Notes: generated by a model not told the origin, from the sequence alone. A stretch of DNA of 64,000 nucleotides from JACDAE01 sp963744875 (GCA_963744875.1 CAVUVQ010000001.1:1-64000); one strand, 5' to 3'; counted from the stretch's first letter, positions 8,801 to 18,117 are shown. Numbers and translations are program-made.

Positions 8801-9529
8801 ATGATGGCGATAAAGGCAAAACGCATTCTGATTGCGGAAGATGAGGTGGCGTTGCGCGACTTCGTGAGCAGAAACTTGCGTGCACGCGGCTTTGAGGTAC
8901 TGGAAGCGAGCAATGGATTGGAGGCGGTGGCCTTGTGGGAGCGGGAAGATCCGCATTTGTTGATTCTGGATATCATGATGCCGCGCATGGATGGCCTCGA
9001 AGTCTGTCGCCGTGTGCGTGAACATTCTGCTGTACCCATCATTGTGTTGACGGCGTTGGATACTGAACCTGACAAGGTCGCTGCACTCGATCTGGGTGCC
9101 GACGATTACTTAACCAAACCGTTTGGGGTGGAAGAACTGCTGGCTCGCGTGCGTGCCGTGTTGCGTCGTACCCAGGCGGAAATGGTGCCACTCACTGACG
9201 ACATAAAACAATTTGGTGATCTTGAGGTCGATCTTGCCGGGCATGTCGTGCGTCTGCGTGGGGGAGAGGTGCGTCTATCGCCGACCGAGTTCTCGCTTTT
9301 GGGACAATTGATTACCAATGCAGGAAAAGTGCTTACGCACCGCGTTCTGCTGCAACGCATCTGGGGTCCTGAGTATGGTGGTGAGTCCGAATATCTGCGT
9401 GTGTATATCAACCGTTTGCGCCAGAAGTTGGAGACCGATCCGACCAATCCGCGCTATTTCCTGACAGAGCCAGGGGTTGGGTATCGCTTTGCACCGGAAA
9501 GTGAACGTGTACGTAAACGAAATCCTTGA
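8801..9529 (+). CDS. OmpR/PhoB-family response regulator
   Basis: This 242-residue transcription factor has an N-terminal receiver (LIAEDE acidic pocket, phospho-Asp in LLILDIMMPRMDGLE, Thr in VLTAL, Lys in YLTKPFG). A winged-helix trans_reg_C domain follows from about residue 135 (VRLSPTEFSLLGQLITNAG, then EYLRVYINRLRQKLE, then GVGYRF). Two adjacent ATG codons are possible; the second, at 8804, has slightly better spacing to GGAG. It follows the kinase gene by 24 bp and is almost certainly its cognate partner. The 11-bp-phased half-sites upstream of the kinase gene are good candidate targets, implying autoregulation and control of the divergent ABC importer. Confidence 0.92.
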   Translation: MMAIKAKRILIAEDEVALRDFVSRNLRARGFEVLEASNGLEAVALWEREDPHLLILDIMMPRMDGLEVCRRVREHSAVPIIVLTALDTEPDKVAALDLGADDYLTKPFGVEELLARVRAVLRRTQAEMVPLTDDIKQFGDLEVDLAGHVVRLRGGEVRLSPTEFSLLGQLITNAGKVLTHRVLLQRIWGPEYGGESEYLRVYINRLRQKLETDPTNPRYFLTEPGVGYRFAPESERVRKRNP

Positions 9530-9629
9530 GCAAAGAACATTTTCGTTGAAATTCCCTATTCAACGGTAAAATACAGAAGTATATCTGGATGCAATCCGAT
9601 CGTTTTTCAAGCAGGAAGCAGTATAAGCG

Positions 9630-10757
9630 ATGAGACGACGAGCCTTTCTTCTTTTGCTGTTTTTCATTCTTATCTTGCCTGGTTGCAGCACTGCCAGCCC
9701 AGGCAAGATTTCCGTTGCCACCACGACACCAACTGTTACTCCTACGCCGAGACCCCTCTCTAACGCAACTCAGATTGATGGGTATCTCAGCCATCTTGCC
9801 ACTACGGGAGCGCTAACCGGTTCTGTGCTGGTGGCACATGATGGAAGCGTCTTCAGCAAAGGCTATGGATTGGCGGACAAGGATGCGCACATTATGAATG
9901 CAGCGCAGACGATGTTTCGCATTGGCTCCGTCACCAAGCAATTTACCGCGATGGCGATCTTGATTTTGCAGGAGCGTGGTAAATTGCACGTGCAGGATAC
10001 GGTGTGTATGTATATCGCGAATTGCCCTCAAGATTGGCGTCCGATTACACTCTACGATCTGCTCATTCACGCTTCTGGCATTCCCGATTACACCAACTTC
10101 ACGGATTTTCTTGCAATATGGAACCAACCGACAACACCTGCACAACTGGTCGCGCATTTCAAGGACAGGCCCCTGAATTTTCCGCCCGGCAAAAAGTGGA
10201 GCTATAGCAACTCGGGCTATGTTTTGCTGGGCTATATTATCGAGCGTGTCAGTGGAGAGTCGTACGCGGCCTTTTTGCAACAAAACATCTTCACACCATT
10301 GAAGATGCAGCATACAGGCTATGATGATAGTCAGTCACACCTGCCCACACATGCGACTGGCTACTACGCGAACTATGTCAGGCCAGAGTTTTATGACATG
10401 TCGGTCTTCTATGCGGCGGGTGCTCTCTATTCGAATGTAGAAGATCTCTATACGTGGAACCAGGCGTTGATTCGACACACACTTGTCTCGCAGCAGTCAT
10501 TGGATGCGATGTTTGCGCCGCACATTCCCTGCCCGCTTCATGGCTGTTTGCTTTCTACCGATCTGGGCTATGGTTATGGCTGGTTCATTGCGCAGGAGTC
10601 GCAGGGCAGGCTCATCTATCATCTCGGGCGAGTCGATGGATATCTATCTTTTAATGGGTTCTATCCTGCCAGCAAGATTACAGTTGTTGTGCTCAGCAAT
10701 CTAGAGGGAACAAATGTTTTGAAGATTGCTACGACGCTGGCAGGTATGGTGGCATGA
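9630..10757 (+). CDS. serine hydrolase lipoprotein (class C beta-lactamase / DD-peptidase fold)
   Basis: This is a 375-residue exported protein of the beta-lactamase-related family (PF00144 type). The N-terminus is a lipoprotein signal peptide with lipobox LPGC near residue 22, followed by a Thr/Pro-rich tether. The nucleophile motif is SVTK (Ser100, Lys103). The second motif YSNSGY carries the Tyr-x-Asn triplet, and an HLGRVDGY segment stands in for the KTG box. Family members act as D-aminopeptidases, esterases or peptidoglycan carboxypeptidases, so the name beta-lactamase should not be read as antibiotic resistance. It stands alone, convergent with the DinB gene 8 bp away. The SD AGGAAGCAG precedes the ATG. 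Confidence 0.85.
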   Translation: MRRRAFLLLLFFILILPGCSTASPGKISVATTTPTVTPTPRPLSNATQIDGYLSHLATTGALTGSVLVAHDGSVFSKGYGLADKDAHIMNAAQTMFRIGSVTKQFTAMAILILQERGKLHVQDTVCMYIANCPQDWRPITLYDLLIHASGIPDYTNFTDFLAIWNQPTTPAQLVAHFKDRPLNFPPGKKWSYSNSGYVLLGYIIERVSGESYAAFLQQNIFTPLKMQHTGYDDSQSHLPTHATGYYANYVRPEFYDMSVFYAAGALYSNVEDLYTWNQALIRHTLVSQQSLDAMFAPHIPCPLHGCLLSTDLGYGYGWFIAQESQGRLIYHLGRVDGYLSFNGFYPASKITVVVLSNLEGTNVLKIATTLAGMVA

Positions 10758-10764
10758 TTTTTTG

Positions 10765-11283
10765 TTACGGAGCACTGATCTCATGATCCTGAAAGAAGGG
10801 ACGCCAGGGACCACAGCCGAGCATAAAGGGTTGCATGAGTGCTCGTTCGGCCTGGACGGTATGCATCAAGTCGTGAGCGGCCCATGTATGAAGCATCTCG
10901 GCCAGGGTGACGGTGCCCAGTTTGGGATGCTGTACCGTTCGTCCCAGGTCTGCATCCTTCACTTGCTTCAGCAAGGCGAGGCTTTCCTGGCGATAGCGTG
11001 CAAATGACACTGCAAGTTGCTCCGGTACCTGTGAACGAGGGTCTGTGTGCGGCTGATTTGGATCAAAATCGCTGAAATCCTCCCCGGCCAAAAAAGCGCG
11101 GATGCGGACAGGGTAGAGCTGGATTTCGGCGTCCAGCAGATGTTGTAAGCAGTTGAGCGCTGACCACTCTCCTGGAGCTGCGGGACGGGTCAAAAGATCC
11201 ATGGGGAGGGTGCTGACCAGACGCTGCCAGCGCTCCGGGGTGGTAGAGAGAACCGCTTGTACACGTTCTAACAAGGTATCCAA
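10765..11283 (-). CDS. DinB-family protein
   Basis: This 172-residue protein belongs to the DinB/YfiT-like four-helix metal-binding superfamily. It begins LERVQAVLSTTPERWQRL and continues APGEWSALNCLQHLLDAE (first metal His in LQHL), ending with AAHDLMHTVQAERAL, where HDLMH supplies further His ligands. Family members bind a divalent metal; some are thiol-dependent transferases (bacillithiol or mycothiol), but for most the reaction is unknown. The start is TTG at 11283, supported by an excellent SD (AAGGAGG) at the right spacing. It ends 8 bp from the convergent serine hydrolase gene. Confidence 0.82.
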   Translation of the reverse strand: MDTLLERVQAVLSTTPERWQRLVSTLPMDLLTRPAAPGEWSALNCLQHLLDAEIQLYPVRIRAFLAGEDFSDFDPNQPHTDPRSQVPEQLAVSFARYRQESLALLKQVKDADLGRTVQHPKLGTVTLAEMLHTWAAHDLMHTVQAERALMQPFMLGCGPWRPFFQDHEISAP

Positions 11284-11309
11284 TGAGAACCTCCTTATTC
11301 TTATTATAA

Positions 11310-11670
11310 CTAAGAAAGTTGGTGACCGCTTAGATCAGGTATCCCAAACATAGACTGGATGTACTCTTTGACACCTTCACCACCCGTCAGGCGTAACCAG
11401 AACGGTCCTTCGTTTGGTTCAATCTCCACTGTAAAGTGCAAGAACGGGCAGCAGAGCCGCTCATTATTGATATATTCGGCCACCTTGAGTAGCATTGCCG
11501 AATTGGGGAGACAGACGAAATCCGTACCCGGTTGGCATGTCTTGGACTTCCTGCACAGCCGCATGCACGATCTTTCCCGTCTCGGCCCATTGTTCCTTCA
11601 GATGGGCAGGAATAGCGTTTGGATTACAAGCGATGCTGACTTCATCTCTGGAAGTTTCTTCAATTGGCAT
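11310..11670 (-). pseudogene. small CCPF-motif protein, interrupted by a frameshift
   Basis: Two reverse-strand frames join into a protein of about 120 residues. The first reads MPIEETSRDEVSIACNPNAI, then HLKEQWAETGKIVHAAVQEV, up to GYGFRL. The second continues LPNSAMLLKVAEYINNERL, then CCPFLHFTVEIE and WLRLTGGEGVKEYI. Removing one C from a CCCC run near 11510 restores a single frame. The ERxCCPFxxF and LRLTGxxGVKE blocks recall a conserved family of small proteins, possibly metal-binding through the Cys pair; I cannot name a function. ATG 11670 has AAGGAAAAG just upstream. The intact reading is so regular that a base-call error or a very recent mutation is likely. Confidence 0.6.
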
Positions 11671-11872
11671 AGCTTTTCCTTTCTTCATATGATTTAAATT
11701 TTGTGATTGGCTAATCATGAAGATGTTTGCCTTTCACCTGAGAGGAGTATACAATTTAAAGTGCCCTTTAAGTCAAGGGCGGCAAAAGATCATGAGACAA
11801 CTCACCAGATGAGTAAAATAATAAAGGTTAGATATGTAAAATTTCTATGAGTAGCGTGAGGAACTTAAAAAC

Positions 11873-12811
11873 ATGACAGATTTTCTAGAAGCTGGCTATT
11901 TACTTCCAGGGCCAAGATATCAAGAAGGGAAGAATATCGAAGTACGTTCTATTCTTTCTGATGTAGATAACACGCTTGTCTCTAACGAATCGCTTGATGT
12001 ACCAACCGCAAGGGTCTCACAAGCATTTTGTCAAGCAGGTGAAAGAGTCTTAACTGGTTTAGCGACCGCAAGACCATTCCAAAAGTTTGAACATCTGGCG
12101 CAACACTTGCAGCTAACAGGAAAATCAATCTTAAGCAATGGCGCTCAAATATTCGATGGAAAAAAGGGAGTAATGGTCGTTGAGAGGCTGCTTGCTCTAG
12201 AAACAGTGATGGATATTGCACGCATGTTGCAAGCGAACGGAATGGAACATTGGATTCAAGATGCGGGCATAGATCATCTGTGGGTTGCGAAAGGGCAGGC
12301 AACACGGCAAGCAAAAGTGACCAGTGAAGGGCTGGGGCTATATCGTCATTTGCGCGATATATTGGAGCCAGAGAGAGGCTTTGTAGATGTAGCGAGTTAT
12401 GTGCCACACAAACCTTTTATCATCGTAGTCCATAAAGTGATGGCAGCGGATCTATTACGTATTCAGGAAATGATAAAGGGATATAAGGACGAAAAGGTGA
12501 CGGCATTTGTAGCGCATGAACACAAAGATGAAAAAGGCTCAACTTTTGATGTGTTTATTACCGATAAGAAAACAAATAAACGAGAGGCTTTACTTGAAAT
12601 TGAGCAGATGGAAAAGATACCGCTCACAGAGTTTCTCACTATCGGTGATGGTCATAATGATAAGGTGTTGATTGAGAGTGCAGGTGTAGGGGTTGCAATG
12701 GGGAATGCAGTTGATGTAGTAAAGCAGGTTGCTGTATTTATTGCACCAGATCAAGAACACGACGGGGCCGCAGTCGCGCTTGAAGAGTTAGTATTGAAGA
12801 AAGCTTCCTGA
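11873..12811 (+). CDS. HAD-superfamily hydrolase (Cof-like)
   Basis: This 312-residue cytoplasmic phosphatase belongs to the haloacid dehalogenase superfamily with a type IIB cap. Motif I is SDVDNTLV (nucleophile Asp and acid/base Asp) near residue 33. Motif II is in VLTGLATARPF, the cap occupies the middle, motif III Lys lies around TNKREALLEIE, and motif IV is TIGDGHNDKVLIESAG. The closing AMGNAVDVVKQVA is typical of Cof/sugar-phosphate phosphatases. The N-terminal 25 residues before motif I are longer than usual. The substrate is not evident. The surrounding DNA is somewhat more AT-rich than its neighbours, and the gene is convergent with the methyltransferase gene 15 bp away. Confidence 0.85.
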   Translation: MTDFLEAGYLLPGPRYQEGKNIEVRSILSDVDNTLVSNESLDVPTARVSQAFCQAGERVLTGLATARPFQKFEHLAQHLQLTGKSILSNGAQIFDGKKGVMVVERLLALETVMDIARMLQANGMEHWIQDAGIDHLWVAKGQATRQAKVTSEGLGLYRHLRDILEPERGFVDVASYVPHKPFIIVVHKVMAADLLRIQEMIKGYKDEKVTAFVAHEHKDEKGSTFDVFITDKKTNKREALLEIEQMEKIPLTEFLTIGDGHNDKVLIESAGVGVAMGNAVDVVKQVAVFIAPDQEHDGAAVALEELVLKKAS

Positions 12812-12825
12812 CACGTTACCTGGTA

Positions 12826-13446
12826 TCAGGGCATGCGCCGTAGCCAGTTCCACATTGATTGGCCGCCCTGGGGAGCAGTGCCCATCTCGCGTCGTTCGAG
12901 CCTGAATGTAGGCGCAAAAAGCGAGTCGAGTTCGTCAGGTGTGACGCCGTGCGGTCGTTCTCTTCCAGCAAGTGGCAGATGAGCATAGAGCAGAAACAAT
13001 GCTCCAGGTAGGGCCTGTTCCGCCACTTTTTTTGTATAGACATTATGTAGAGATGATGGAATCCCGTTCAGGCAGCCCAGGTCGAGTAGCAAAGAAAAGC
13101 GTTCGTCGAGAGGGGGTGGTGCGAGGCGGGTAATATCTGCGACCAGGAAGTGAGTGCTGCCACCAGCACGTGCGATGTCGTCGGCGTGTGCTTGCGTTTT
13201 CTGTCTGGCGGTATCAATGGCAAGCGGGGCGAAGTCGACTCCCATAGTGTGCCAGCCATAGTGTGCCAGTGTCAGACAATTGGTGCCGGTTCCACAGCCA
13301 ATGTCGAGCATCCGTTTGGGAAGTCCTGCGGGTGGGTTCTCTATGGCTTCCAGCAATTCTGGCGGGCTGATTCCTGTATCCCAGGGTGTTTGTCCTATGC
13401 GATAGCGTTCGTTGAACATGTGAAGAATCTCATTCTCGAAGGGCAT
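12826..13446 (-). CDS. class I SAM-dependent methyltransferase
   Basis: This is a 206-residue enzyme with a Rossmann-type methyltransferase core. Motif I is MLDIGCGTGTNCLTLA near residue 48, the acidic motif II is TMGVDFAPLAI, and a post-motif DLGCLNGIP strand follows. Family members transfer a methyl group from S-adenosylmethionine to small molecules or proteins; tellurite/thiopurine-type and generic Methyltransf_25 proteins share this layout. The N-terminal NERYRIGQTPWDTGISPPEL pattern resembles that small-molecule group. The start has AAGGAAG about 8 bp upstream. It is a single-gene unit and no operon partner suggests a substrate. Confidence 0.82.
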   Translation of the reverse strand: MPFENEILHMFNERYRIGQTPWDTGISPPELLEAIENPPAGLPKRMLDIGCGTGTNCLTLAHYGWHTMGVDFAPLAIDTARQKTQAHADDIARAGGSTHFLVADITRLAPPPLDERFSLLLDLGCLNGIPSSLHNVYTKKVAEQALPGALFLLYAHLPLAGRERPHGVTPDELDSLFAPTFRLERREMGTAPQGGQSMWNWLRRMP

Positions 13447-13544
13447 AAAATTGCTTCCTTTTCAATTCATTACTTCCAGGCTTAAGAAATGAAAAAATGT
13501 AAGAATACTTCTCTCTCTCTTAGAAAGCCTGTGGAAAGGTGTTG

Positions 13545-13790
13545 TTAGGATTTGACACGTTTGAAGAAGAGATAGTTTGTCCCTGCCCTGGCCTCATCAA
13601 TAGAAATGCTTATGGTGCCTGTCATCTCCCAACCTTCTGCACCAAGTTGACTCAAAAAGGTATTGAGGTCTATCTTCTTCCAGTTTTTGAGTTCCTGCCC
13701 GTTGACGTATTTTGGGTGAATCTCCTCATAATCGAGGACCTCTGGTGAAACGAGAACCGTCAAATATTCCCACTGAATGCTTAACGACAT
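13545..13790 (-). CDS. small DUF4177-like protein
   Basis: This 81-residue soluble protein opens with a beta strand (QWEYLTVLVSPE) and has the characteristic core LNTFLSQLGAEGWEMTGT. It ends in a strand pattern NYLFFKRVK. The layout strand - NxxGxEGWEl - FFKR matches the DUF4177 group of small proteins of unknown role. The ATG has GAAGGCGGG upstream. It stands alone. I make no functional claim. Confidence 0.65.
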   Translation of the reverse strand: MSLSIQWEYLTVLVSPEVLDYEEIHPKYVNGQELKNWKKIDLNTFLSQLGAEGWEMTGTISISIDEARAGTNYLFFKRVKS

Positions 13791-14121
13791 ACTGCCCGCC
13801 TTCTCTTGCTTGTTCGCTGACTCTTCATATAATGAGAGTTATCTTTCCATTCATGCATTGCGGCTACTTCCTGGCCTCAAGATGAGGGGCCTTTGGAATG
13901 ACACATAGTCACAATCCCAAATTATTGTACGATGCATTGGGAGCGGGGTCAATGGCGAAAAAAGGCTTCTATTGGATTGGATCTGAGCGTGTTTCTTTGC
14001 GTGTTGCGGAACGGTGGTGGTTGTTTGTGTGGGAGTGTGATACAATACCTATCAAGCTTATTGAGTTGTAGCCTCGCACAACTACACAAAATAGGTTCCA
14101 CGAGAAAGCATACGAGCGATT

Positions 14122-15093
14122 ATGAGCATATATGAAAAGGATGCAGAGGCACTGGATGCATATTCCAATGCTGTTACGACGGCGGCAGAGCGCGTAGGGC
14201 CAGCAGTGGTACGGATCGATGTAGAGGGCAGAGAGAGACGTTCCGGTCGCTCGGGGCGCTATGGACTTCCCTCTGAGTTTGGGGGTGGTCTTGGTTCCGG
14301 CTTCATTTTTGCCTCCGATGGGCAGATCCTCACCAACGCCCATGTGGTGGAACATGCAAAACGTATCCAGGTGACGTTGGCCGATGGGCGCAAATTTGAC
14401 GCGGGCCTGGTTGGGAGTGATAGCAATGTGGATGTGGCGGTGTTGCGTATCGGCGCAGATCGTCTTCCCCTGGTCGAGTTGGGCCGTGTGCCCTTACGTG
14501 TAGGACAACTGGTCATTGCGGTGGGGAATCCATATGGGCTGAATTGGACGGTCACAGCGGGTGTGGTGAGTGCTTTGGGTCGTACACTGGATGTTCCCGG
14601 TGCACGCAAGATGACGAACCTGATCCAGACCGATACACCGATTAATCCGGGCAATTCTGGTGGACCGCTCGTTGATAATGCGGGACGCGTCGTTGGAATT
14701 ACCACCGCTATGATGCCGATGGCGCAAGGATTGGGCTTCTCTGTGCCATTGGATACGGTGAAAGCGACGGTAGCGCGTTTTGCGCAGAAGCGGGTAGCTC
14801 CTACGGGTGTCTCCCTTGGTGTGGGTGGTATGCGTACGAAACTGGATGCCACGATGCAGCGTACATTTAATTTGAGCCAGCAATATGGTATGGAAGTGTT
14901 GGAGGTGCGTTCTGGTAGCCCCGCTGAACGTGCTGAAATCAAGCGTCTGGACGTGATTGTTAGCGTTGATAATGATGTTGTGACGGAGCCGCAAGACTTG
15001 CAGCGTATTGTGCGCCGTCATCAGTATGGAGAAAAGATCTTCGTGAGCTTTCTCCGTGGTGGGAAGGTGCGCAAAGTTACCGTTGTGTTATAA
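14122..15093 (+). CDS. HtrA/DegP-type trypsin-like serine protease with PDZ domain
   Basis: This is a 323-residue S1C-family protease. The catalytic triad is His74 (TNAHVVEHA), Asp104 (NVDVAVLRI) and Ser179 (NPGNSGGPLV). A PDZ domain follows from about residue 235 (GMEVLEVRSGSPAERAEI, then DVIVSVDNDVVTEPQDL). No signal peptide or TM helix is visible in the first 30 residues, unlike typical DegP, so this copy looks cytoplasmic or is exported by another route. The usual role is quality control of misfolded proteins. The SD is weak. A strong terminator lies 25 bp after the stop, so the gene is monocistronic. Confidence 0.88.
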   Translation: MSIYEKDAEALDAYSNAVTTAAERVGPAVVRIDVEGRERRSGRSGRYGLPSEFGGGLGSGFIFASDGQILTNAHVVEHAKRIQVTLADGRKFDAGLVGSDSNVDVAVLRIGADRLPLVELGRVPLRVGQLVIAVGNPYGLNWTVTAGVVSALGRTLDVPGARKMTNLIQTDTPINPGNSGGPLVDNAGRVVGITTAMMPMAQGLGFSVPLDTVKATVARFAQKRVAPTGVSLGVGGMRTKLDATMQRTFNLSQQYGMEVLEVRSGSPAERAEIKRLDVIVSVDNDVVTEPQDLQRIVRRHQYGEKIFVSFLRGGKVRKVTVVL

Positions 15094-15117
15094 CGGTTGT
15101 TTTTGTCTTTCCATGTG

Positions 15118-15157
15118 ATACCGTTGGCAAAGTGACTACTTGCCAACGGTATTTTTG
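15118..15157 (+). terminator. rho-independent terminator after the protease gene
   Basis: A 13-bp perfect stem (15118-15130 with 15140-15152, loop 9) is followed by TTTTG. It lies 25 bp after the stop of the protease gene. Confidence 0.85.
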
Positions 15158-15340
15158 TCAAAAATACCTATATCCGACCCTTTTTCTTTTTATCATATGC
15201 GATTTCGTGCGTCTAGTATGTAGCAAGTGAAACATATCACTGCTATGGGGTGAACACCCTCGAAATTCAGGATGTGGTAGCCTGAATGAAGCGAATGGGT
15301 GGGATTATTCCCAACCAGAACGAACGAAGGAGGAACTGAC

Positions 15341-15652
15341 ATGACTCTACTTGCTTCAATCTTTGCCTTGTTCCTGGTCGTGCTTGTAGGCGGTGGCATT
15401 TTCGTGTACATGTTTATGCTTACAAACGGCGCATTTGGTGAAAAGATCCCGCGTAACAGGAAACACCATCTTGGCAGAGTCAGCCTTAGTCAGACGGCAA
15501 CGATGCCGACCGTAGCCTCTGCGGCTCATTTGTATCCTGGTAAGCGTACGCACATGAGTACTCATATGCGTGTTTTCATCCTGTATAGCCTGGGTATCCT
15601 GCTCGCATTAGTCGTATTGATCGTGCTTGTACTTGGTGTCACTCAATTCTAA
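15341..15652 (+). CDS. small two-helix membrane protein, unknown
   Basis: This 103-residue protein has a hydrophobic helix at each end: MTLLASIFALFLVVLVGGG with FVYMFML at the start, and FILYSLGILLALVVLIVLVL near the C-terminus. A basic polar loop (IPRNRKHHLGR) lies between them. ATG 15341 is set by a near-perfect SD (AAGGAGGAACTGAC). The 80 bp before the SD contain short inverted repeats (GGGTG/CACCC at 15248-15259 and TTCAGG/CCTGAA at 15266-15286) that could form leader hairpins. No family was recognised. Confidence 0.7.
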   Translation: MTLLASIFALFLVVLVGGGIFVYMFMLTNGAFGEKIPRNRKHHLGRVSLSQTATMPTVASAAHLYPGKRTHMSTHMRVFILYSLGILLALVVLIVLVLGVTQF

Positions 15653-15742
15653 AGAGAGGTACCTGCGTATGAGATCAATACAAGCAACATTGCCGTCGCC
15701 CGCAATGTTGCCCTTAAGATCAATGCTCTCCTATTACTGCCA

Positions 15743-17170
15743 TTAATCCGTTTGTGCCAGAAATTGTCCCACCTCGGCCAGTGCAGCCATGGCCCGACAC
15801 GTAATCTCGACCGATTCGTAGTACGGGATACTCTCTTCTCGTAACAAGCTCAATGATGGAATAGCATGACGTGCGTATACGGTCTGTACCAGGACAGGCT
15901 TCTGATATTGTCTAACAAGCTGACCAAGCATCCTTGCTGCGGCTTCCTCACGGGCACCGAACTCCTCCGCAAGGAGCCAGCGATAGCCACCGAAGAGACC
16001 AGTAATGATCACACCATCTATGTCAGGATCTCGCAAGCATATTTCTGTGAGATGAGCAAACGATAAGGGATCCTCATCTGCAGCCCCGGCCACATCGACA
16101 GGATTTGTTGCTGTCGCGCGTGCAGGCATCAGGGCGCGTAACCCTTGTTGTGTTTCGGCGCAAAGCACTGGAACGTCTAATCCCGCGCGGATACATGCGT
16201 CACCGGTAGCTACGACGCTTCCGCCACCATCACCAACGATGGCGATGCGGCGTCCTCCTCGTGGTGTGGGTGGTTGCTGCGCGAGAGCCTGTGCGACGGG
16301 GAAGAGTTCATCTGAGCGTACGACGCGCACGACGCCGCTGCCGAGTAGTCCTGTATCGTGATCTGGCCGTACCGTTGCCTGGGAACCCGTGTGTGCCAGA
16401 GCGGCACGTACTCCTACGTTGGTTGCACCACTCAGGAGGATGACAATCGGCTTGTAGCGCTCCCTCGCACGCATTTCGCGCGTGACCTGGCGTAGTGTCT
16501 GCTCTTGAATGGCTTCGACGTAACCCGCGATAACGGTTGTGTGCGGATCATCGGCCAGATACTGTACGTATTCAGGGAATGCGACATCAGCGGCATTGCC
16601 CATGCTGAGAAAGGTAGTGAAGCCCAGGCCATCGAGGTGTGCCTGCGCATAGAAATACATGCCCAGGTTGCCACTTTGCGAGACCAGCCCGATTGGTCCC
16701 TCCGGCAACGGAAACACCATTCCCAGTGCATTGAGTCGGGAATGCCGGACATAAATACCCATGCAGTTGCTACCAATGATGCGAATGCCATGCTCATGAC
16801 AACGGGCAACTAACTGTTGTTCCAATGCACGTCCCTCAGTTCCAGTTTCGCTGAAGCCAGCGGTGATAATCACAATGCCCTTCACGCCATGCTCAATGCA
16901 ATCATCGACTGATCGGGCAACGTGCTGGAACGAGGTGGAGATCACGGCCAGGTCGATTGGTCCTGACACGTCGCGTATAGTGCGATAGGTAGCGCGACCG
17001 AGAATCTCGGGTGTGGATGGCGTAATTAAATAAATCTCGCCGGGAAAACCGCCCTCGATAAGCTGTTTGGCGGCTACATGGCCCCATTTATGGGGGGCAC
17101 GAGATGCGCCCAGTATCGCTACTGAGCGCGGTTGAAGCACTTCTTCTAATGTATACAGTTTACTACTCAT
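15743..17170 (-). CDS. NDP-forming acyl-CoA synthetase alpha-like / CoA-binding protein
   Basis: This 475-residue cytoplasmic protein is built like the alpha half of NDP-forming acyl-CoA synthetases. It has an N-terminal CoA-binding Rossmann domain (RSVAILGASRAPHKWGHVA, then IYLITPSTPEILGR) and succinyl-CoA-ligase-like flavodoxin domains (GLVSQSGNLGMYFYAQA, then GVRAALAHTGSQA, where the His is the expected phospho-His site). A further domain ends with VLVQTVYARHAIPSL. The beta (ATP-grasp) part is absent here, so activity would need a partner encoded elsewhere or the role may be regulatory. Its ATG overlaps the stop of the upstream PAC2 gene (ATGA), which implies coupled translation. Confidence 0.75.
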   Translation of the reverse strand: MSSKLYTLEEVLQPRSVAILGASRAPHKWGHVAAKQLIEGGFPGEIYLITPSTPEILGRATYRTIRDVSGPIDLAVISTSFQHVARSVDDCIEHGVKGIVIITAGFSETGTEGRALEQQLVARCHEHGIRIIGSNCMGIYVRHSRLNALGMVFPLPEGPIGLVSQSGNLGMYFYAQAHLDGLGFTTFLSMGNAADVAFPEYVQYLADDPHTTVIAGYVEAIQEQTLRQVTREMRARERYKPIVILLSGATNVGVRAALAHTGSQATVRPDHDTGLLGSGVVRVVRSDELFPVAQALAQQPPTPRGGRRIAIVGDGGGSVVATGDACIRAGLDVPVLCAETQQGLRALMPARATATNPVDVAGAADEDPLSFAHLTEICLRDPDIDGVIITGLFGGYRWLLAEEFGAREEAAARMLGQLVRQYQKPVLVQTVYARHAIPSLSLLREESIPYYESVEITCRAMAALAEVGQFLAQTD

Positions 17171-18117
17171 TCATTATCCTCATTATCATCCTGGCCGGAG
17201 CCATTTTTACGTTCTTGCCGTAGCAGTTCTTCAACGTCACGGATCAGTGTATCGGCGCTGGGCAGAGGCCCTGTGGTGATGGTGGCATCTAAACCGCTCT
17301 TTTCATCCTCATCATCCTCGTCATCTTCAGCATCCTGCGCCAGTTGCTCCACCAGTTTGCGTACATATGCGCTGGCCTCTGGATCGCGCTCCACCAATGT
17401 GGTGATCTGCTCTTCAAAGTGGATTGCATCCGATTGGATATCGCTCAGATCCAGGCCAAAGGAAAGATAGGTGTTAACATATGTGAGTAACGCAGAGGTA
17501 ACCTTGATGTTTGGTGTTGCCGCGAGATAATGAGGTGCAGCAGCCCATAATGTGGCTGCGGGAACCTGTAAGCGGCGGAAGCTATCTTGCAGGACGCCCA
17601 TCATGCCGGTTGGACCTTCGTAGCGGGAGCTATGCACGTCCATTTCGTGCAGGCGTTCCATGACATCGCTATTGGATGACGTGCCCGAGATAGGCACTTC
17701 GATAGAATGAGGAACGTCGGCAAGCAATGCGCCAAGAAAGACAACCTCTGAGACATTAAAGCGCTTACATACTTCAAGGAAACTGCTGCTGAAGGTCTTC
17801 CACTTCAATTGTGGCTCAACGCCTGTGAAGAGAATCACATCGCGGTTGAATTCGGTTGCTATATAGGCAAAGAACTGATTTGTGGGCCAGACGATAGTAC
17901 GTTGTATGCCATCCACATACTTGACGGTGGGTCTTGTTTCAGTAAAGACAAAGAAATCTTCCGAGTCAATTTCGGCGATTTTGATTGGTTTCCAGCGCTC
18001 AATCAGAAATTTTATAGCGGTTGTTGCTGCTTCAGCGGCATCGTTCCAGCCGCCAAAGGCTACCAGAGCGATAGGATCTCGTAATATAGGTTGGTTGTGA
18101 TATTGTATAAACGACAT
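17167..18117 (-). CDS. PAC2-family protein
   Basis: This 316-residue protein belongs to the PAC2 (proteasome assembly chaperone 2-like, DUF75) family. It has an N-terminal ALVAFGGWNDAAEAATTAIKF, then TVKYVDGIQRTIVWP, RDVILFTGVEPQLKW and VVFLGALLADVPHSI, where an inter-domain loop of the ATP-grasp-peptidase-like fold is expected. A very acidic segment (DAEDDEDDEDEKS) follows at about 265-280. Bacterial members occur in Actinobacteria and Chloroflexi; their role is not settled. It is first in a two-gene operon, overlapping the CoA-binding protein gene by 4 bp. Confidence 0.8.
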   Translation of the reverse strand: MSFIQYHNQPILRDPIALVAFGGWNDAAEAATTAIKFLIERWKPIKIAEIDSEDFFVFTETRPTVKYVDGIQRTIVWPTNQFFAYIATEFNRDVILFTGVEPQLKWKTFSSSFLEVCKRFNVSEVVFLGALLADVPHSIEVPISGTSSNSDVMERLHEMDVHSSRYEGPTGMMGVLQDSFRRLQVPAATLWAAAPHYLAATPNIKVTSALLTYVNTYLSFGLDLSDIQSDAIHFEEQITTLVERDPEASAYVRKLVEQLAQDAEDDEDDEDEKSGLDATITTGPLPSADTLIRDVEELLRQERKNGSGQDDNEDNE

